Shown piece after piece: positions 38,161-50,940 of a stretch of DNA of 64,000 nt. The notes beneath the pieces were generated by a model that was not told the origin of the DNA, searched no databases, and saw only the letters and a program-made list of their open reading frames with translations. Made by a program: the position numbers and the translations under genes. The stretch covers positions 46,711,877 to 46,775,876 of the forward strand of contig OV121081.1 of assembly GCA_921293015.1 (NCBI GenBank), in the 5' to 3' direction. Position 1 is the stretch's first letter. Each line of letters starts with the position of its first letter. The stretch comes from Phorcus lineatus (Eukaryota > Mollusca > Gastropoda > Trochida > Trochidae).

Positions 38161-38212
38161 TTAGTTAAGCATCTATTTCAGGGAAATGTTGAAGTTTGTA
38201 CTTACAAAACGT

Positions 38213-38400
38213 GCCCAAAACTGCCACGATGAACGGTTGCGTATGATATAAGATTCCGTTAAGGTAAGATGAATCTTCACTTCTGTGTTGAAAATTCAAA
38301 TATCTTTTCGTAATGCTATGATGCCTAAAACACACCCTTAATTATATGATATTTGCCCTGGGATACGCAGGTATGTGAACAAACTTTCGGTATGCAGCTG
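38213..38400 (-). mobile_element. TA-target MITE, copy D (truncated)
   Basis: Only the left ~190 bp of the family is present, in reverse orientation, ending CTTTCGGTATGCAGCTG at 38400. It fades out near CCCAAAACTGCC. The duplicate at ~43030-43150 lacks it, so the insertion post-dates the segmental duplication or was lost there. Confidence 0.75.
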
Positions 38401-40150
38401 TTTACGAATATAAATTCCCTTTCTTTTAATCAATACGAAAAGGTTGTGATATACAAATTGTTGATGAAAGAGATGTTATATTAATCAAAGTGTTGGTCAA
38501 CCTATATGTACACTAACATCTATTTGCATGGACCAAATGTATATGATATATGTTGTATAACGTGTAATCCTTTGCTGTTTCTCTTTGACCTTCTCACACT
38601 GCTGAAAGGCAATATATATTGCGTTTTTGCCTAATGAAAGTATTTGATTAATACTGTGATCTTTGCTTTATATTGTTAGGTTTACATGTTGGTCTATTAA
38701 ATGTCAGTTTCTGTATATGGAAGTTCAGATTAAGGTAGACAGTAGTATTTTCATTTGACGAGAAAAAGGTTCTGGAGTTGTTATGGCTCTAGTGTTTCTG
38801 GTAAACTCAAGTTTATAATTGGGTACTTTGAACTTCAGTGGGAAGTTGGAAACCGAGGCGCTATAGAAATTCATTATCATTATTTCACAACAAGATCTGT
38901 TAATTTATTTTAACGATCCATCCAATCTGGTGCTAAATCCTTTTGATATCTTCTTTGATAAGATGGTAAATTGGTGTGATCAGTAGAGAACGGTTACAAA
39001 TTTCGAAAAATGCAACAGAAAGAACAGTTTCTACTGGCGATAAACATTAAGACATGTTAGGTTATGCACTTTTTCTCAAGTACCAACGAATTGTTCTAGA
39101 GATCAACGAGTTTGAAATAGTTTTTGTGATGTCTCTTTATTTTATCAAGTTTGCTGAATGGATTTGCAAAATATTATCTTACCCTCTTGAAGAGTGGATA
39201 TTTATCACGAGAATAGGATAATGCTTTGGTAATGATAATGTACTATTTAAATGAAGTAGGAAAAAACAGTTATTTATATGGCATCATGTTACGAGCAAAC
39301 TTGGAATGAAACGAAGTGCTTAAGTGACTATTCATTCGTAAACATTACTTTGGCAATAGTATTTACTATATATTGTGACTGAAATCCAAATTGAACTGAT
39401 ACTAAGTTTGTATGTCTGCTTAAGCAATATGAGACATCATTGATTTATGGTAAGCAATTTTATTAGCTGAACAGCATAAAACATACTTTTTCTTGTCATT
39501 GGATCAATAGATAATTACTTGAAGAAAAAACTATATATATATATTTAGGTCTTATTTATACGTCTCATACATGGCAACCATAACTGTGTCTAGAGATAGA
39601 ATCGATTTGGATCCTCCGTTCATATTTTCATATCTACTCAATAAATATGCTCATCTCATTATTGCGTGGTATCAAAACGTGTTAATATAATGCACATTTT
39701 GTAATCAAAATAAGATCAATCAAAATCAACGCATTAGTTATTTGTGATAAATATTTCTCATCGAGCTATTTTGGAACAGTTTTACACTATTCATTAGCAA
39801 GATAAAGTTAATTCAGAAAGCTCTATTACCCGAGATGAAATATGTGTTTGGCTGTCAGTAATTAAGGTTTTGATGATTGTTAATTAGAAACTTTGTTATT
39901 AGACCATAGTCTTGACGCCTACTCTTATCAACAGCACCGTGATTTTTTGCCTTTTCCTAATTAGTTGTTGTTTAATGTACATGGAGAGATAGTTGGGAAA
40001 CAACCGGTTCGGCAGTATGTTTCATTGGTTAAATCGCTCGCTGTAACAGTCAATTGTCAATTGTAAAATAGCAGTTATTGGTCATGATTTGAATACCAGT
40101 TTATGTTTTCTGCTCATGGGAATTCAGACAATTTCATCAACCTTATAGGT

Positions 40151-40782
40151 TGCCCATTGATATTTTAAACATAAATCCCAGATGCTATGTACAACAAGAT
40201 AAATACTTCAAAAAACGATGAACATGGATTCTCTGGCACGAAATGAAAGGGATAAACGTATGGATTCCATCCGGACATGAGAACATGCGCCCAAATTCTG
40301 TCCAGTCTGTCCCAGCGGCAATCGTTCTTTGCTTATACTAATTTCACAACGTTAACAAATAAACGATATGTATGGACAGAATATCCATATATATTACAAA
40401 TGATTTATGATTAGATTAATCAACAATTGCTTCTAATGCCGTAGTAAGGCTTTTCATACTTGTAGCGCCGATGAATTGCTTCAATTTTCACTGTTGAGTG
40501 TGCGCTCCCTTTGTTTTATCAATTTGTCAATTCTTAATCATCCAAAATGTTACCCATAGTATCATATTTCAACACAATGTGTTGTGGTTTAACCATTTAC
40601 TAATAATACATATGGATAAACAGGAATACCTCCTTGAATGTCGTTTTCAAAAAACAAATCTCGATAGAACCGTCCTTTAAAAGGCACCCACTTCTTTCAG
40701 CAAACGTTTAAGATAAGATGGCCAATTTACTGTTGACAATTACGCCGGGACATTAAAGCTTTTTTCTAATTACCTGTTGTTT
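40151..40782. other. unassigned DNA
   Basis: This lies beyond the end of segmental duplication copy 1. No gene or recognised repeat was seen. Confidence 0.45.
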
Positions 40783-40990
40783 CCATCGATCACTTTAATC
40801 TTAATTTGCACCAACTCTCAATATATCCATCGATCACTCTAATCTTGATTTTTTCCAACTCTCAATATATCCATCGATCAACTTAATCTTAATTTGTACC
40901 AACTCTCAATATATCCATCGATCACTTTAATCTTAATTTGTACCAACTCTCAATATATCCATCGATCACCTAAACCTTTATTTGCACAAA
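40783..40990. repeat. 44-bp minisatellite, ~4.7 copies
   Basis: Units start at 40783, 40827, 40871, 40915 and 40959, exactly 44 bp apart, each beginning CCATCGATCA and ending ACCAACTCTCAATATAT or nearly so. Units three and four are almost identical, and the last is partial. The open frame that crosses it at 40894-41094 is a by-product. Confidence 0.95.
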
Positions 40991-41269
40991 GTTTAAAAGG
41001 TCAAGACTGTAATTTTTATTTTGAAAATTCCGAACAGCTGAAAAATAACTATATATATCTCTATAAGTGCAAAACGCTTCATATGTACCACTAGGTAAAA
41101 TAATGTTAATAATTTAATTTCCTATACGTAACATCGCAGACAACATCCGTTATATATTCTAACTGATATGAGGTCTAATTGAGCCTTGATTTTTTCTTAT
41201 TTCTTCAAGTGAACTTTTTATCTCATCTAGAAGTTTGTGGTACCCGGAGGTAATGCAAATGTTAATTAT

Positions 41270-41455
41270 TCCAGCATAGGGCCCATGATCTGGATTTCTT
41301 TAAATCGTAAGAGGTTTAAGCTACTGAAATGTGAATACTGCAAGCACAAAGTTTAGATTTCACGAATTCAGTATAGATCATAGGGTGAGGGAAGAAAATA
41401 CAAGATAGACTCTATAATAAGAAGTTTTCAAAAGATAATACGCTAAGCAGTCAAG
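41270..41455. repeat. block duplicated at 49800-50000
   Basis: Shared phrases include 'AGCATAGGGC.CATG', 'AAGCTACTGA', 'CACAAAGTTT.GATTT', 'CGAATTCAGTA' and a matching 'GAAGAAAATA' end. It is non-coding and lies just upstream of segmental duplication copy 2. The original duplicated unit may therefore have been larger than the copy 1/copy 2 pair shows. Confidence 0.5.
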
Positions 41456-42559
41456 TTGAAACGCCAAAAGAGCATGTTCTGAAAAGCAAACAGCGACTTA
41501 TGACTGAAACAATGTATACTTCTTTGACCAATGTTAGAACCTTGTCAAAAATAAGACCAAGTTTATTCAATCAGTAAGTTCATTTTTTATTTGTTAACAT
41601 CTTTTAATCTTTTAAGGCAGAGAAATGAATTTTCACAGCTAAACCGATCATGGTACGTTTGTTTTATTCTGCTTATTTCTATTAAAGGACATTTTCTTGC
41701 AACTGTAAAAACGTATTATCGTTTTCGTGAGATAATTTTTTTTTATCAAAAAAACCTGCTTCTGCCCCTATAAGGACACGTTCCCACTGGAACTAGATGT
41801 AAAAAGGGCTTACAAGAAACCCAGGATATTACAGGAGACCACATTAAATTTGCTAAAAGCCTTTATAGAAAAATCAATTTTCATTCTTTTAGGGGAAGTG
41901 TGTATTGTATTTTTAGGTTCATCAAATCAGACAATCCGATCATTAGCCCTGATCAATTGAGCAAAATGTCACGTTTATATCTGATGTAATACTCTCCTAA
42001 ACGACTATTTACAATAGAAAATTCTTACTGTTATTGCAGGTGTGTCATGTTTTAAGTCACTCAAGGTAACTTTAGAGTGTCAGTTATCAGTTAATTTTAC
42101 ACTGCACAAGCAGACTGCCCTTGTTGAGATGGTGTTATCTTGAGTGTTAGTCCTGTAGCTTGAAGGAAAGGTTAAATACGAGAAAGGTACATGTATAGTA
42201 TTGACTGTAGTGTAGATGTAGGTAAATATACCACCCCTCCCACACCCGTCTTCCAGTATGACATCTTACTATGATATATATGAAAAGAGGTTGACTTTAC
42301 ATCCTGTCTGTTTAATTACACTGGTATTGCGATGCGCTGTTTCACATGCAAGATAAAAGATATTAAAACTATATCACATCTGAAATCTAAATATATGTGA
42401 TAATCTTTTTTACTGATTCACAAACTGTTATCGCTGTTCAATAAGTTACTGGTGAAAACGTTTATTTTATTTTATTGTTTTCTTGTGTTTTTTTAAAAGT
42501 CTGTGTTATGAACATGCAAGGTCATTAATGGATATAAGAAATTCAATACTTATTTTTAC

Positions 42560-43000
42560 GACAATGTCTATCAATGTAGGACAAATACTTTATCAGTCTC
42601 CGTTGAAACAAGATATCCTATTTGTTCGATATAAGCTTATTGTTATTATCTGCATTACCTCTCAAGTATTTTGCGATCTTCTTTGCAGACTCGTAGAATA
42701 ACTTTCGATTTATGATGGAGTAATATTCATATCTTCCAGTTACAGTCTTACCCTTTCAGAAAACATAAGGAAAATACATGATTTTGCAACATACAAAACT
42801 CAGCTGATAGCTCGCTTGTTTCGACTGGCATATGGCAACTACATGTAGGTCTTCAGAGCACTGTTAACAACCCTTTGAAGCAGTTAATGAAACTGGTTTA
42901 AGCGCTGTACAAATGCTAAATATTATTATCATTATTGTTTTGTCTGGACTTTGTCTGTGATGGTTATTTATATAATTATCAATGTTGTTAATATTTCATA
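42560..43000 (+). pseudogene. non-LTR retrotransposon 3'-end relic (copy 2)
   Basis: Near 42757-42832 the frame reads NIRKIHDFATYKTQLIARLF, paralogous to the relic at 37940-38010. It continues to GGTTTAAGCGCTGTACAAAT and an ATT/ATC-rich tail at ~42916-42945, the usual 3' end of several LINE groups. Upstream reverse-transcriptase domains are not recognisable. Confidence 0.55.
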
Positions 43001-43275
43001 TTCATTTCCTCAAATTTCAGGGCCAAGTTTACATTTGTACTTATTATTATTGATATTAAAAATCTTATTCTGCATCAATCTTAAGGTTATGAAATGATGT
43101 ATACAGTAGATCGTAGTCAGCAGTTTTGAATAGGTTTTTACCCGACAGAGTGGTAACAATGTGCAGGAAATTCCATTTTCTTTGAATCGATATGAGAAAG
43201 ATGTTATATACAATTTGTTTATAATGGATATGTTATATTAATCAGATGTATCGTACGTCCGTCCACACAAGTGTA

Positions 43276-43901
43276 CAGCTGCATGCCAAAAGTTTGTTCA
43301 CATACCTGAATATACTAGTGCAAATATCATGAATTTGAGATGCATTTGAGGTATTGTAGCGTTGCGAAAAAGAAACGTATAATATTAAATTTTCAATACA
43401 GATATGCAAATCCATTCTTCTTTAAGACAAATGTTTATCGTACCCCAACAATTACGCGTAACAGTTTTGGCATGTCTTTGAAGTGACCAGGAGTCAAAAT
43501 TCCGAAAACTTTTATTTTTATTTTTCTCCATAAAATTCTTTATTAGTTATCAACTTCTTTAAAAATAAGTCAAGTTTGTTCCTTCGCAAAAAGTCAATTT
43601 GATTAAGTTGGTTATAATGTCAGAGAGTCGATATGGAACATTTCATTAGACAATTAACGAAATCGAAATTTCGAAAATATGACCCCTTCTGTCTATATCA
43701 ATATGCCAAAATTCGAATTTTTGCACGAGAGACCAGACGATCCCAAAATGAGTTCAAGAATAGCTATTTCACACATGGAAAGTGAGTAATCCATTGTCAG
43801 TTTTGCGAAAGTTAATCTATTGACGTTGAAACGAAACCCAAATAACATCATATTTGCACTACGATTCAGTGGTAAGTGAACAAACTTTCGGTATGCAGCT
43901 G
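43276..43901 (+). mobile_element. TA-target MITE, copy E (intact)
   Basis: TA|CAGCTGCATGCCAAAAG opens the element and CTTTCGGTATGCAGCTG|TA closes it, 626 bp. It lies in segmental duplication copy 2 at a site corresponding to about 38515 in copy 1, where no element is present. It is closest to copy B. The open frame on the minus strand at 43693-43959 crosses its right boundary and is spurious. Confidence 0.92.
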
Positions 43902-44770
43902 TATATGGTAACATATTACATTTTAACTGCGCGAATTCAATGTTAGATTTGTGAATCATAGAATAAAATCATCATAGATCATAGATTATAGTTTTTCTGG
44001 GATAAAGAATTTGTTATGAGAAAAATTAATTGGCATGCAATGTGATACATCTCGATGTATGACTCAATATGTTCTTTACTGTTTTCGTAGGCTAGATATT
44101 TGAAGTAACTACAAATAACCGAGTCCTAAATATAAGTTAACACATCCGCCATGTTAAATTACTTCGTTGAGACCGGAAATGAGTCCCTGTCTCAAATAAA
44201 CTATGCTGAATTCGTGGTCTGATCCCATCTTATGCAATCCCGGTCCCAACCGGGAATGCAAGTTTGCAAATCTGAACAGTTGATTTTAAAGTTGAAAGTG
44301 CAGAATTAAATTTTGTTTAATCATATAAAACTTTTGTTGACAAAATCTATCATTTCACTACTTATTGATAACTATTAACATTATCCTTGACCTCTGTACA
44401 TTTCCCGCTGTTTCAACAATGATAAAATGTGGGCTATTAACTAGGGAAATGCAAAAGAAATAACTTTATCTATTAGCGACAAACATGTTATATTCGGTAT
44501 GCACTTTTGTCTGATGTTTTGTAACTATAAATGTGTCCAGTCAGCTGGAATCGATTTGGATCCTCTTTCCATGTCCTAATTTTTGCTCAATAACTCTGCT
44601 ATTATTATTGCATGGTAATGAAACATGTTGAAATAATGTACACCGTAATGTATCTTTTTTCAAAATAAAATCATTAAAGATCAACATAATGTCATTTATG
44701 ATCAATATTTCACATCGAGCTATTTTGGAAATATTTCTATATTGATGAGTAGTATGTATAGCAAGATAAA

Positions 44771-46436
44771 TGTACGTAAAATCTTTTATTTCAATACTGT
44801 AAGGCCACAGGGCTATAAGTACAGAGGACACCACATCGGTGCAGACATAAGAATATGTACTAAGGATATACAGAAAGTTTTTTTCTTACAACATTGTTCC
44901 TCTTTTTTCAAAACCATAAAAGAGATACTTTGCAGTATTCATATGCATTTGCAAACTTTGGGATGACATTATTGTTGGAAAATGATAGAAATAAGGTAAT
45001 ACATATTTTCTTCTTAAATCAGCGTTTGCTGGGCATACAAGCAAAACTGGTATTAATTTTCAATAGAATCTAAGTTACATATTTTACATTTCCTTTGTTC
45101 CCGGGTAATTTTGTAATATGTACCTCTCAATATCTAAACTAAAAATATCGCCGAAATCGTTTTTAACAAGATATAAATTGACATACATAAATATTACCTA
45201 AGTATGTTTCGCAAGAAATTGTTACTTTAAGTTACAATAAGTATGCATTTGTTGGCTCTGGGATAAATCAATATGCCTCACTTGAAGAAAATTATCTGCC
45301 AGTTGTTGCCCGAAAATATTGACACAAACATTTCTATCTCCATAAGTACGTGAAAACCACACGTTATAAAAACCTAATCTAAACATAACATTTCTTATGT
45401 TGGTGACCCAATTTACATGACCTTTTTCATCATGCAAACACATCATAATGTAGCACTTTACACTGAAATTCAGGCATAATGATAATATTTAACAAGTATT
45501 TGATACATTTTAATACAGCAGATAATTGAATAGGGTTTCTTCGACACTCGGCTAAAACTCCATTACCTGATGTTGATAACTTAACATTCAGAAAACATTT
45601 ACAAGTATGAACATGCACTATTTCAAGATATTCCATGTCGTATAGCCCCAAATTTCGGTTTAGGAGAATTGGTATCTTCGTATCAATTAATTCTAAGTAC
45701 ACGCTACGAGAGTGTGGTTTCAAAGAATGTATACTACTAAGAAGTAATGGAAACATTTTTCGAGCTTCAATATAAATTAAACACTTTCGACCACTGCAGC
45801 CAATAGGATAAATATAAGCCAAAATAACAGTACCCTGAAACAATTTCAATTCTTTTCCCGTTATAAACCACTTTCATAACAAGATAAACAACTTTCATTC
45901 TTAAACACGACAATTTCAGTCTTATCCATATTTACCGGCAACTTCAAATCTGAACAATACCTACTAAGAATATCAGATTTAGCTTGTAGACCTCTGATGC
46001 TGTCCCGAATAAGATAAGGTCATTAGCAAATCAATGAAAGAATATATATGTATAACATCAGGATGTAATTAAACAACAAACAGACATTCACTTTCAATGA
46101 GTTGAACTAGTTCATTAATATTAAATTGAAACAAAAAAAGGCTATGCATACATCCTTGTCTGACTCCTATGGAACATTCGAATACATCAGACACACTGTC
46201 GAACACAGGATTTAACATTACCATAAATTGACTCTAGCATTTTACCCATTTTAACCATGTTTATAAAGTAGCTTCCAAAGTAAATGTCCCTGAACAGAAT
46301 CAAAATTAAAAACAAAATTAAAATTTACCACCTTTACGTGCAAGATAACTCTGAATGATGAATACAAGACAAAACAATTGTCAACCACTGAATATCCTCT
46401 TCAAAAACCTGACTGGCACTCAGAAATGTTACCCAT
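44771..46436 (-). pseudogene. 5'-truncated LINE with broken reverse transcriptase
   Basis: On the minus strand, frame-shifted pieces of a non-LTR reverse transcriptase can be followed in order. A template-grip-like segment (DNCFVLYSSF) comes first, then CSIGVRQGC near 46150-46170. A catalytic-box remnant follows, then KLPVNMDKTEIVVFK and the thumb/C-terminal part (the open frame 45430-45849). Next come WVTNIRNVMFRLGF (45222-45446) and LLVCPANADLRRKY near 45005-45045. The 3' end carries AATAAA, close to 44785-44790. AAGATAAA (44763-44770) and AAGATATA (46437-46444) fit a target duplication. Many frameshifts and stops show it is dead. The superfamily is uncertain (Jockey/CR1-like by feel). Confidence 0.85.
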
Positions 46437-46800
46437 AAGATATAGTTAAATACGAAAGTTTCATTACCTGAGATGAAATAGCTGTACATACAGATGTTGA
46501 AGATAACAGTGATTAAATTTGGATGATTGTTAATTAGAAACTTTCTTACCAGACCATAGTGCTTTTTAATCAATTGCATCGTGATAAGAAAGCCTTTTCC
46601 TAATTAGTTGTTGTTTTACTTACATGAGAAGGTCTTTCAGGGACACCTTGGTTCAGCATTACGTTCCATTTATTAATTCTTAAACTGTAATAGTCGGTCA
46701 GAAATGAAATTGTAAAAAATATGTTGATGGTCATGATTTGAATACTGGTATGTGTTTACGGCTTTTGGGAATTCAGAAAATTGCATCATATACTTGGAAT

Positions 46801-49799
46801 AATGAGTAGAATACAGAGTAGAACAATGAGTAGAAACACATACCGTTTAGATACATCACACTATCTGCATAAGCACAATTTATTGCAGGATTCAAACCCA
46901 AACCCTGAAAGTCAAGCAACACAAACCAGCTATGACTGTATCAACAGCTCGCCATATGGCTGAGACCGGGTGGCCATGTCGTAAGCTGTTGGTATACTTC
47001 TATGCCTATTTAATGAATGATTAACAACGTTTTAACCGTCATCATGAAGTGGAAGAGATACAGGTAGGGGTTCCATGGGTGCGTCATGCTCACAATTCGA
47101 ATTTGAAAGTTTAAAGAAACATTCCTACCTGAGTAACTGACTTTTGTGAGGCTCGCAGGTCCAATCGACGTAGCAATTTGAATGTCCAGGGCGGACAATT
47201 TCAGTACAGATTTTCTTGACGAGATTCAACAGACTGATTGTGAAGAGTATTGGAAGAAGACACCCCGGGTGACCGAGGATGAGTCCTTACAGGAAATCAA
47301 TGATATATATATCGTCTGATGGTTGTTTCTCTGTAAATTAGTATTTAATGTATCCAGGTCATAGCAATAAACAAGTATGGTCATTATCATATAGGTTAAC
47401 ATGTGTTTCGTTTCTGTATCAATACCTCTATCAAGAAAATAGATGTATGTTATTCCTGTTATGGCCTGGGCGGATATACAATGGTTAGAAAATAATGAAT
47501 GCATTTATGTAGCTTCAGGACGATAATTGTGTCATTTGAGAGAGTGAAACGGTTAAGTTATCTGCTGACGTAAACGCTATCGTTATGTTTGCATATACAC
47601 ATACAGTTTGTCCATTGTTTGACTTTGTTATTCAATTCTTGATTAATGCTATGTATATTGCCTTGTTTGATGGACTGAGCGGTTAACCCATCATTAAATC
47701 TATGATACACTAGGCAGGTATAGCAGATGAAAAGATCTTTCTAAACCACGTGTGACAAGTATCATAGCCTGGAGAAAATGTGAGATTTACAAGTAGACTT
47801 TGTAACATTATGTATTTTCGATAACATTACCTGCAAGAGCACAAATTCTTACAATTTTCAGGCCCAGTTTCATTGCGAGATCAGAACCCATCCACGAGTC
47901 AGTAAACACAATCACCAGATATTTATTAGACCTTCTTATTACCCTGCTGCAAACAGCTGATGTTACCTGCCCTTGACGTTTGTAAAAGGCTTTCACCAAA
48001 TTTGAAAGCATGGCGAAACCATTCAAAATTACTGAACTTATTATAGTTTTTTAATTTATTCAGTGGCCTTCTTGCTTAAAATATTGTTGGTTTGAATCAA
48101 AAAGGGGCAACAAATCCTATTGTTTTGTAATTGACATGGAGAATAATTAAGAGAATTATGGGTATTGTTTGATTTGAAAGCATGATGGCGGATGGAATTC
48201 GGACATCCATATTTTGCCGCTGTCATAAACGTTGAACTTAAGTTGACCATGGTAGAGACGGTTGACGTCAACCAACGTCACAGTGCCAGACGTAAAACGA
48301 CGCGGTCTTTCCACTGTCGACAAACATTTATTTTCCATTCTTCTTTCTAGGAGATAGCACGCGATGATTCCAAACTAATCTCCGGTACGTTAAGAGAAAC
48401 ATTATCGCCTAAATGGCCAATATGAAAAACAATGATAGGGATATGCCACGTTCATCGACAGAACCGAGATGGAAAGTTCGTACCATAGACGCGTGATCAC
48501 GAGGGGGCAGCGGGGAAGAGCGGATAACGTCATTCAGTTGTTACATCATGAAAAAAACTAGACCTTTATTGTCTGATAAAGTACTTTTTTGATTGTTCTA
48601 ACCGCTAAACAGGTTAAAAGGTGTAATAATGTATAAGGGATGAATCGGTACACCTGACTTTTAGGTCGATGCTTATTGTATGAGAGAAGCCTTGGCTTGG
48701 TATACAGCCGCTGTACATGTCGGTTTTGTACAAAACAAGAGTAAAACAAACTAATTTCACAACAATAAAGGATAAACGGTTCACTAAACCAATCTAAAAA
48801 TACCTCAATTCAAACACTGTAGTTGAGCACCGTTTCACCGTTTCATCTATTCTATTTTAGTACATAAACTATCTTTAGTTTAGTTAAGGCAACACAGATA
48901 AAACCATAATCAAAGCTATCCTAGTATGATTTCATTATTTATCTTAACTCTCCGGGAAGATTAAGACTAAATGCAATTAATTTGCATTATTACTTTCATC
49001 TTGTCCTTATCGCCCCTATTCTCTAGATGTACAACTTTTATATAAAGAGGGGGATTTGCGGAGTAAGGCCCTCTTTACGATCGACAGTTAATTCTGTATG
49101 GATAATCAACAGTAGCATATCCACAATGAATGATGGCCGTGCATTAGAGTGAATCGCGAATTTCTGATTTAATGTATCATTTACAATTGAACTATCAAGA
49201 GAAACGAAAAAATAACGTGTTGATGAAAGCATAGACGCAAAGACTTGTCTCACTAAAGATCACTTTGAATGCTTTACTGTTGATACATCATAAGACATAA
49301 TGTGCTGCAATTTGATTTTGCTATCGGTGAGAATCGATAAGGTGTTATTAGAAGACTGACCATCAAAGGAACAATATCTTTGATGTTATTCGGGTTCATC
49401 CTGGATTTCCCTCGACTATTTTATGTCGGTACATGACGAAAAGAACAATACAAAATTGTGCAAATGGACAGCTATCTGGCAGTTTGAAATGATTTACGAC
49501 CTTATCATTCTGTTTGGTCGATATATCTATCAATCATATAAATGGTATTTCACAACTATGGAAGATTGCAGACTGTGTTTAGCAAATTGAGTTTTCTTAT
49601 ACTCCGAACTGAAAGGAATCAATACAAACTAAACTGAAGGGACAATACTCGATACCAATTTGGAACATTCTTAACTTAGAAAAGCTAACAAATAACATTG
49701 TCTAAAACTGCAAAACACCAAATATGGGCCACAAGATATACAAAAGTGATCATGGAAAACCCTGAAATGATTCTTTTATATCATTCTATCCCCATTTTT
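46801..49799. other. unassigned DNA
   Basis: 3 kb without a recognised gene. The stretch 48170-48500 is somewhat more GC-rich and holds a CRE-type palindrome (next entry). Open frames here are under 95 codons and have no motifs. Confidence 0.45.
48260..48273. promoter_or_regulatory. CRE-type 14-bp palindrome
   Basis: GGTTGACGTCAACC is a perfect palindrome containing TGACGTCA. A second half site (AACGTCA) follows a few bases later. It lies in a GC-richer patch. There is no gene nearby, so regulatory use is speculative. Confidence 0.25.
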
Positions 49800-50205
49800 T
49801 AAGCATAGGGCTCATGCACTTGAAATATCTTAATGGATCACTTTTAAATGCAAGAGGGCCAAGCTACTGACAATTCAAAACACTGCTTCAAGCAGAAAAG
49901 TTTGGATTTTTCGAATTCAGTAAAGGACATATGAGGTACCCAAGAAAATAAAAGAATAAAATATAAAGTATTCAATAGAAAATGCACTAAACAAGCACGT
50001 ATGTTTAGGGAACCAACAGTAATAATGAAAATAGACTCTTATTCTTGTTCTCTTTGGTTTGAAATCACAATAAAATCTTTCTCTCGTTGAAACCATATGA
50101 CACAAGCACGGATGTTTAGGGAACCAACGTAACAATGTTGAGTGTTCTCTTTGGTTTGAAATGACAATGAAATCGTTCTCTCGTAGAATCAATAAACGAA
50201 ACATT
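49800..50205. repeat. duplicated block plus 111-bp tandem duplication
   Basis: Segment 49800-50000 resembles 41270-41455. From 49991 a 111-bp segment is repeated once in tandem (second copy from 50102). Both start ACAAGCACG.ATGTTTAGGGA and contain GTTCTCTTTGGTTTGAAAT. This accounts for the overlapping minus-strand open frames at 49917-50204 and 50116-50358. Confidence 0.7.
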
Positions 50206-50940
50206 TCTTTCCTCCTCCATCAACTTCCTTGAAATATCAATATGGCATAGCAAACCAGTTTCTTTATTGCGTACAACATAACATATAAATGTTCTCCAGC
50301 CATTACGAGAAGATGACGGATGGAGTAAATAAGGAACTAACGAAGGCAATCTCAACAAACTATTGGAAAGTTAAATTCTCATTACTGCTAAAGGCTATAC
50401 GTCGTCAAAGCATTAATGAGATTATTGTTTAGTACTGAACAAATAAAACATGTATTTTTTTCTGTGCTAGGTAACAGAAAATGTGATGCGCAACTCGAAT
50501 AAAACGACATTTTGTGAAACGTTCCAAGTGCTTGGAGATCCTTTTTATCCAAACCATTTGCTTCAGATTTCACAGCTTTTGTCTATCAGCTTTCCAATAA
50601 TCATTATAGCCTCGGAATACAAATTCAAACATGAGTTGTTTAAGTTCAAGTACATTTCATGATGTGGCTTGACTCTTTAACCAGTAAAAATGAATGTAAA
50701 ATAACTGAATGTACATGCATGTTTAGTTAATGAGATATTGCTGAATGTTGAATACCTCATTTTGATTCAAAGACGGATGTCTCTAATTAGTCCTCGGTAT
50801 TTATGTATTTTTTTAACAAAATAAACGAATATCGAAGTGCATCAAAGTCTTCATATGCCAGCGTAAGATATTTGAAGGTTTCTCCTCAAGCTAAATGACA
50901 TGTTGGTAAAAAAATACATTATTACACATATATATATATA
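50206..50940. other. unassigned DNA ending in a (TA)n run
   Basis: No gene was seen. The (TA)n run at about 50928-50940 is the left target of the Tc1 element that follows. Confidence 0.5.

Larger units (their letters stand above)
36650..40150. repeat. segmental duplication, copy 1
   Basis: From about 36870 this block is collinear with 41950-46800. Anchors are GAGCAAAATGTCACGTTTAT (36887 and 41957), the LINE-tail segment, GTTATATTAATCA (~38477 and ~43230), ATCGATTTGGATCCTC (~39602 and ~44550), CATCGAGCTATTTTGG and ATGATTGTTAATTAGAAACTTT (~39873 and ~46523), ending in 'TTGGGAATTCAGA'-like DNA near 40127 and 46770. MITE copy D is the only recognised insertion in this copy. Confidence 0.8.
41950..46800. 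repeat. segmental duplication, copy 2
   Basis: It is collinear with 36870-40150 but 1.6 kb longer. MITE copy E (626 bp) and a 1.67-kb LINE were inserted here and are absent from copy 1. Sequence flanking both insertions rejoins cleanly when compared with copy 1. Confidence 0.8.

Noticed and set aside
45222..45849. Two separate small minus-strand genes (139 and 74 codons)
   Set aside because: Both are consecutive frame-shifted pieces of one decayed LINE reverse transcriptase.
47274..47300. Hammerhead-ribozyme-like GGATGAGTCC..GGAAATC
   Set aside because: The conserved CUGAUGA box is altered and the GAAA after stem II lacks the required arrangement; no flanking stems I/III were found.
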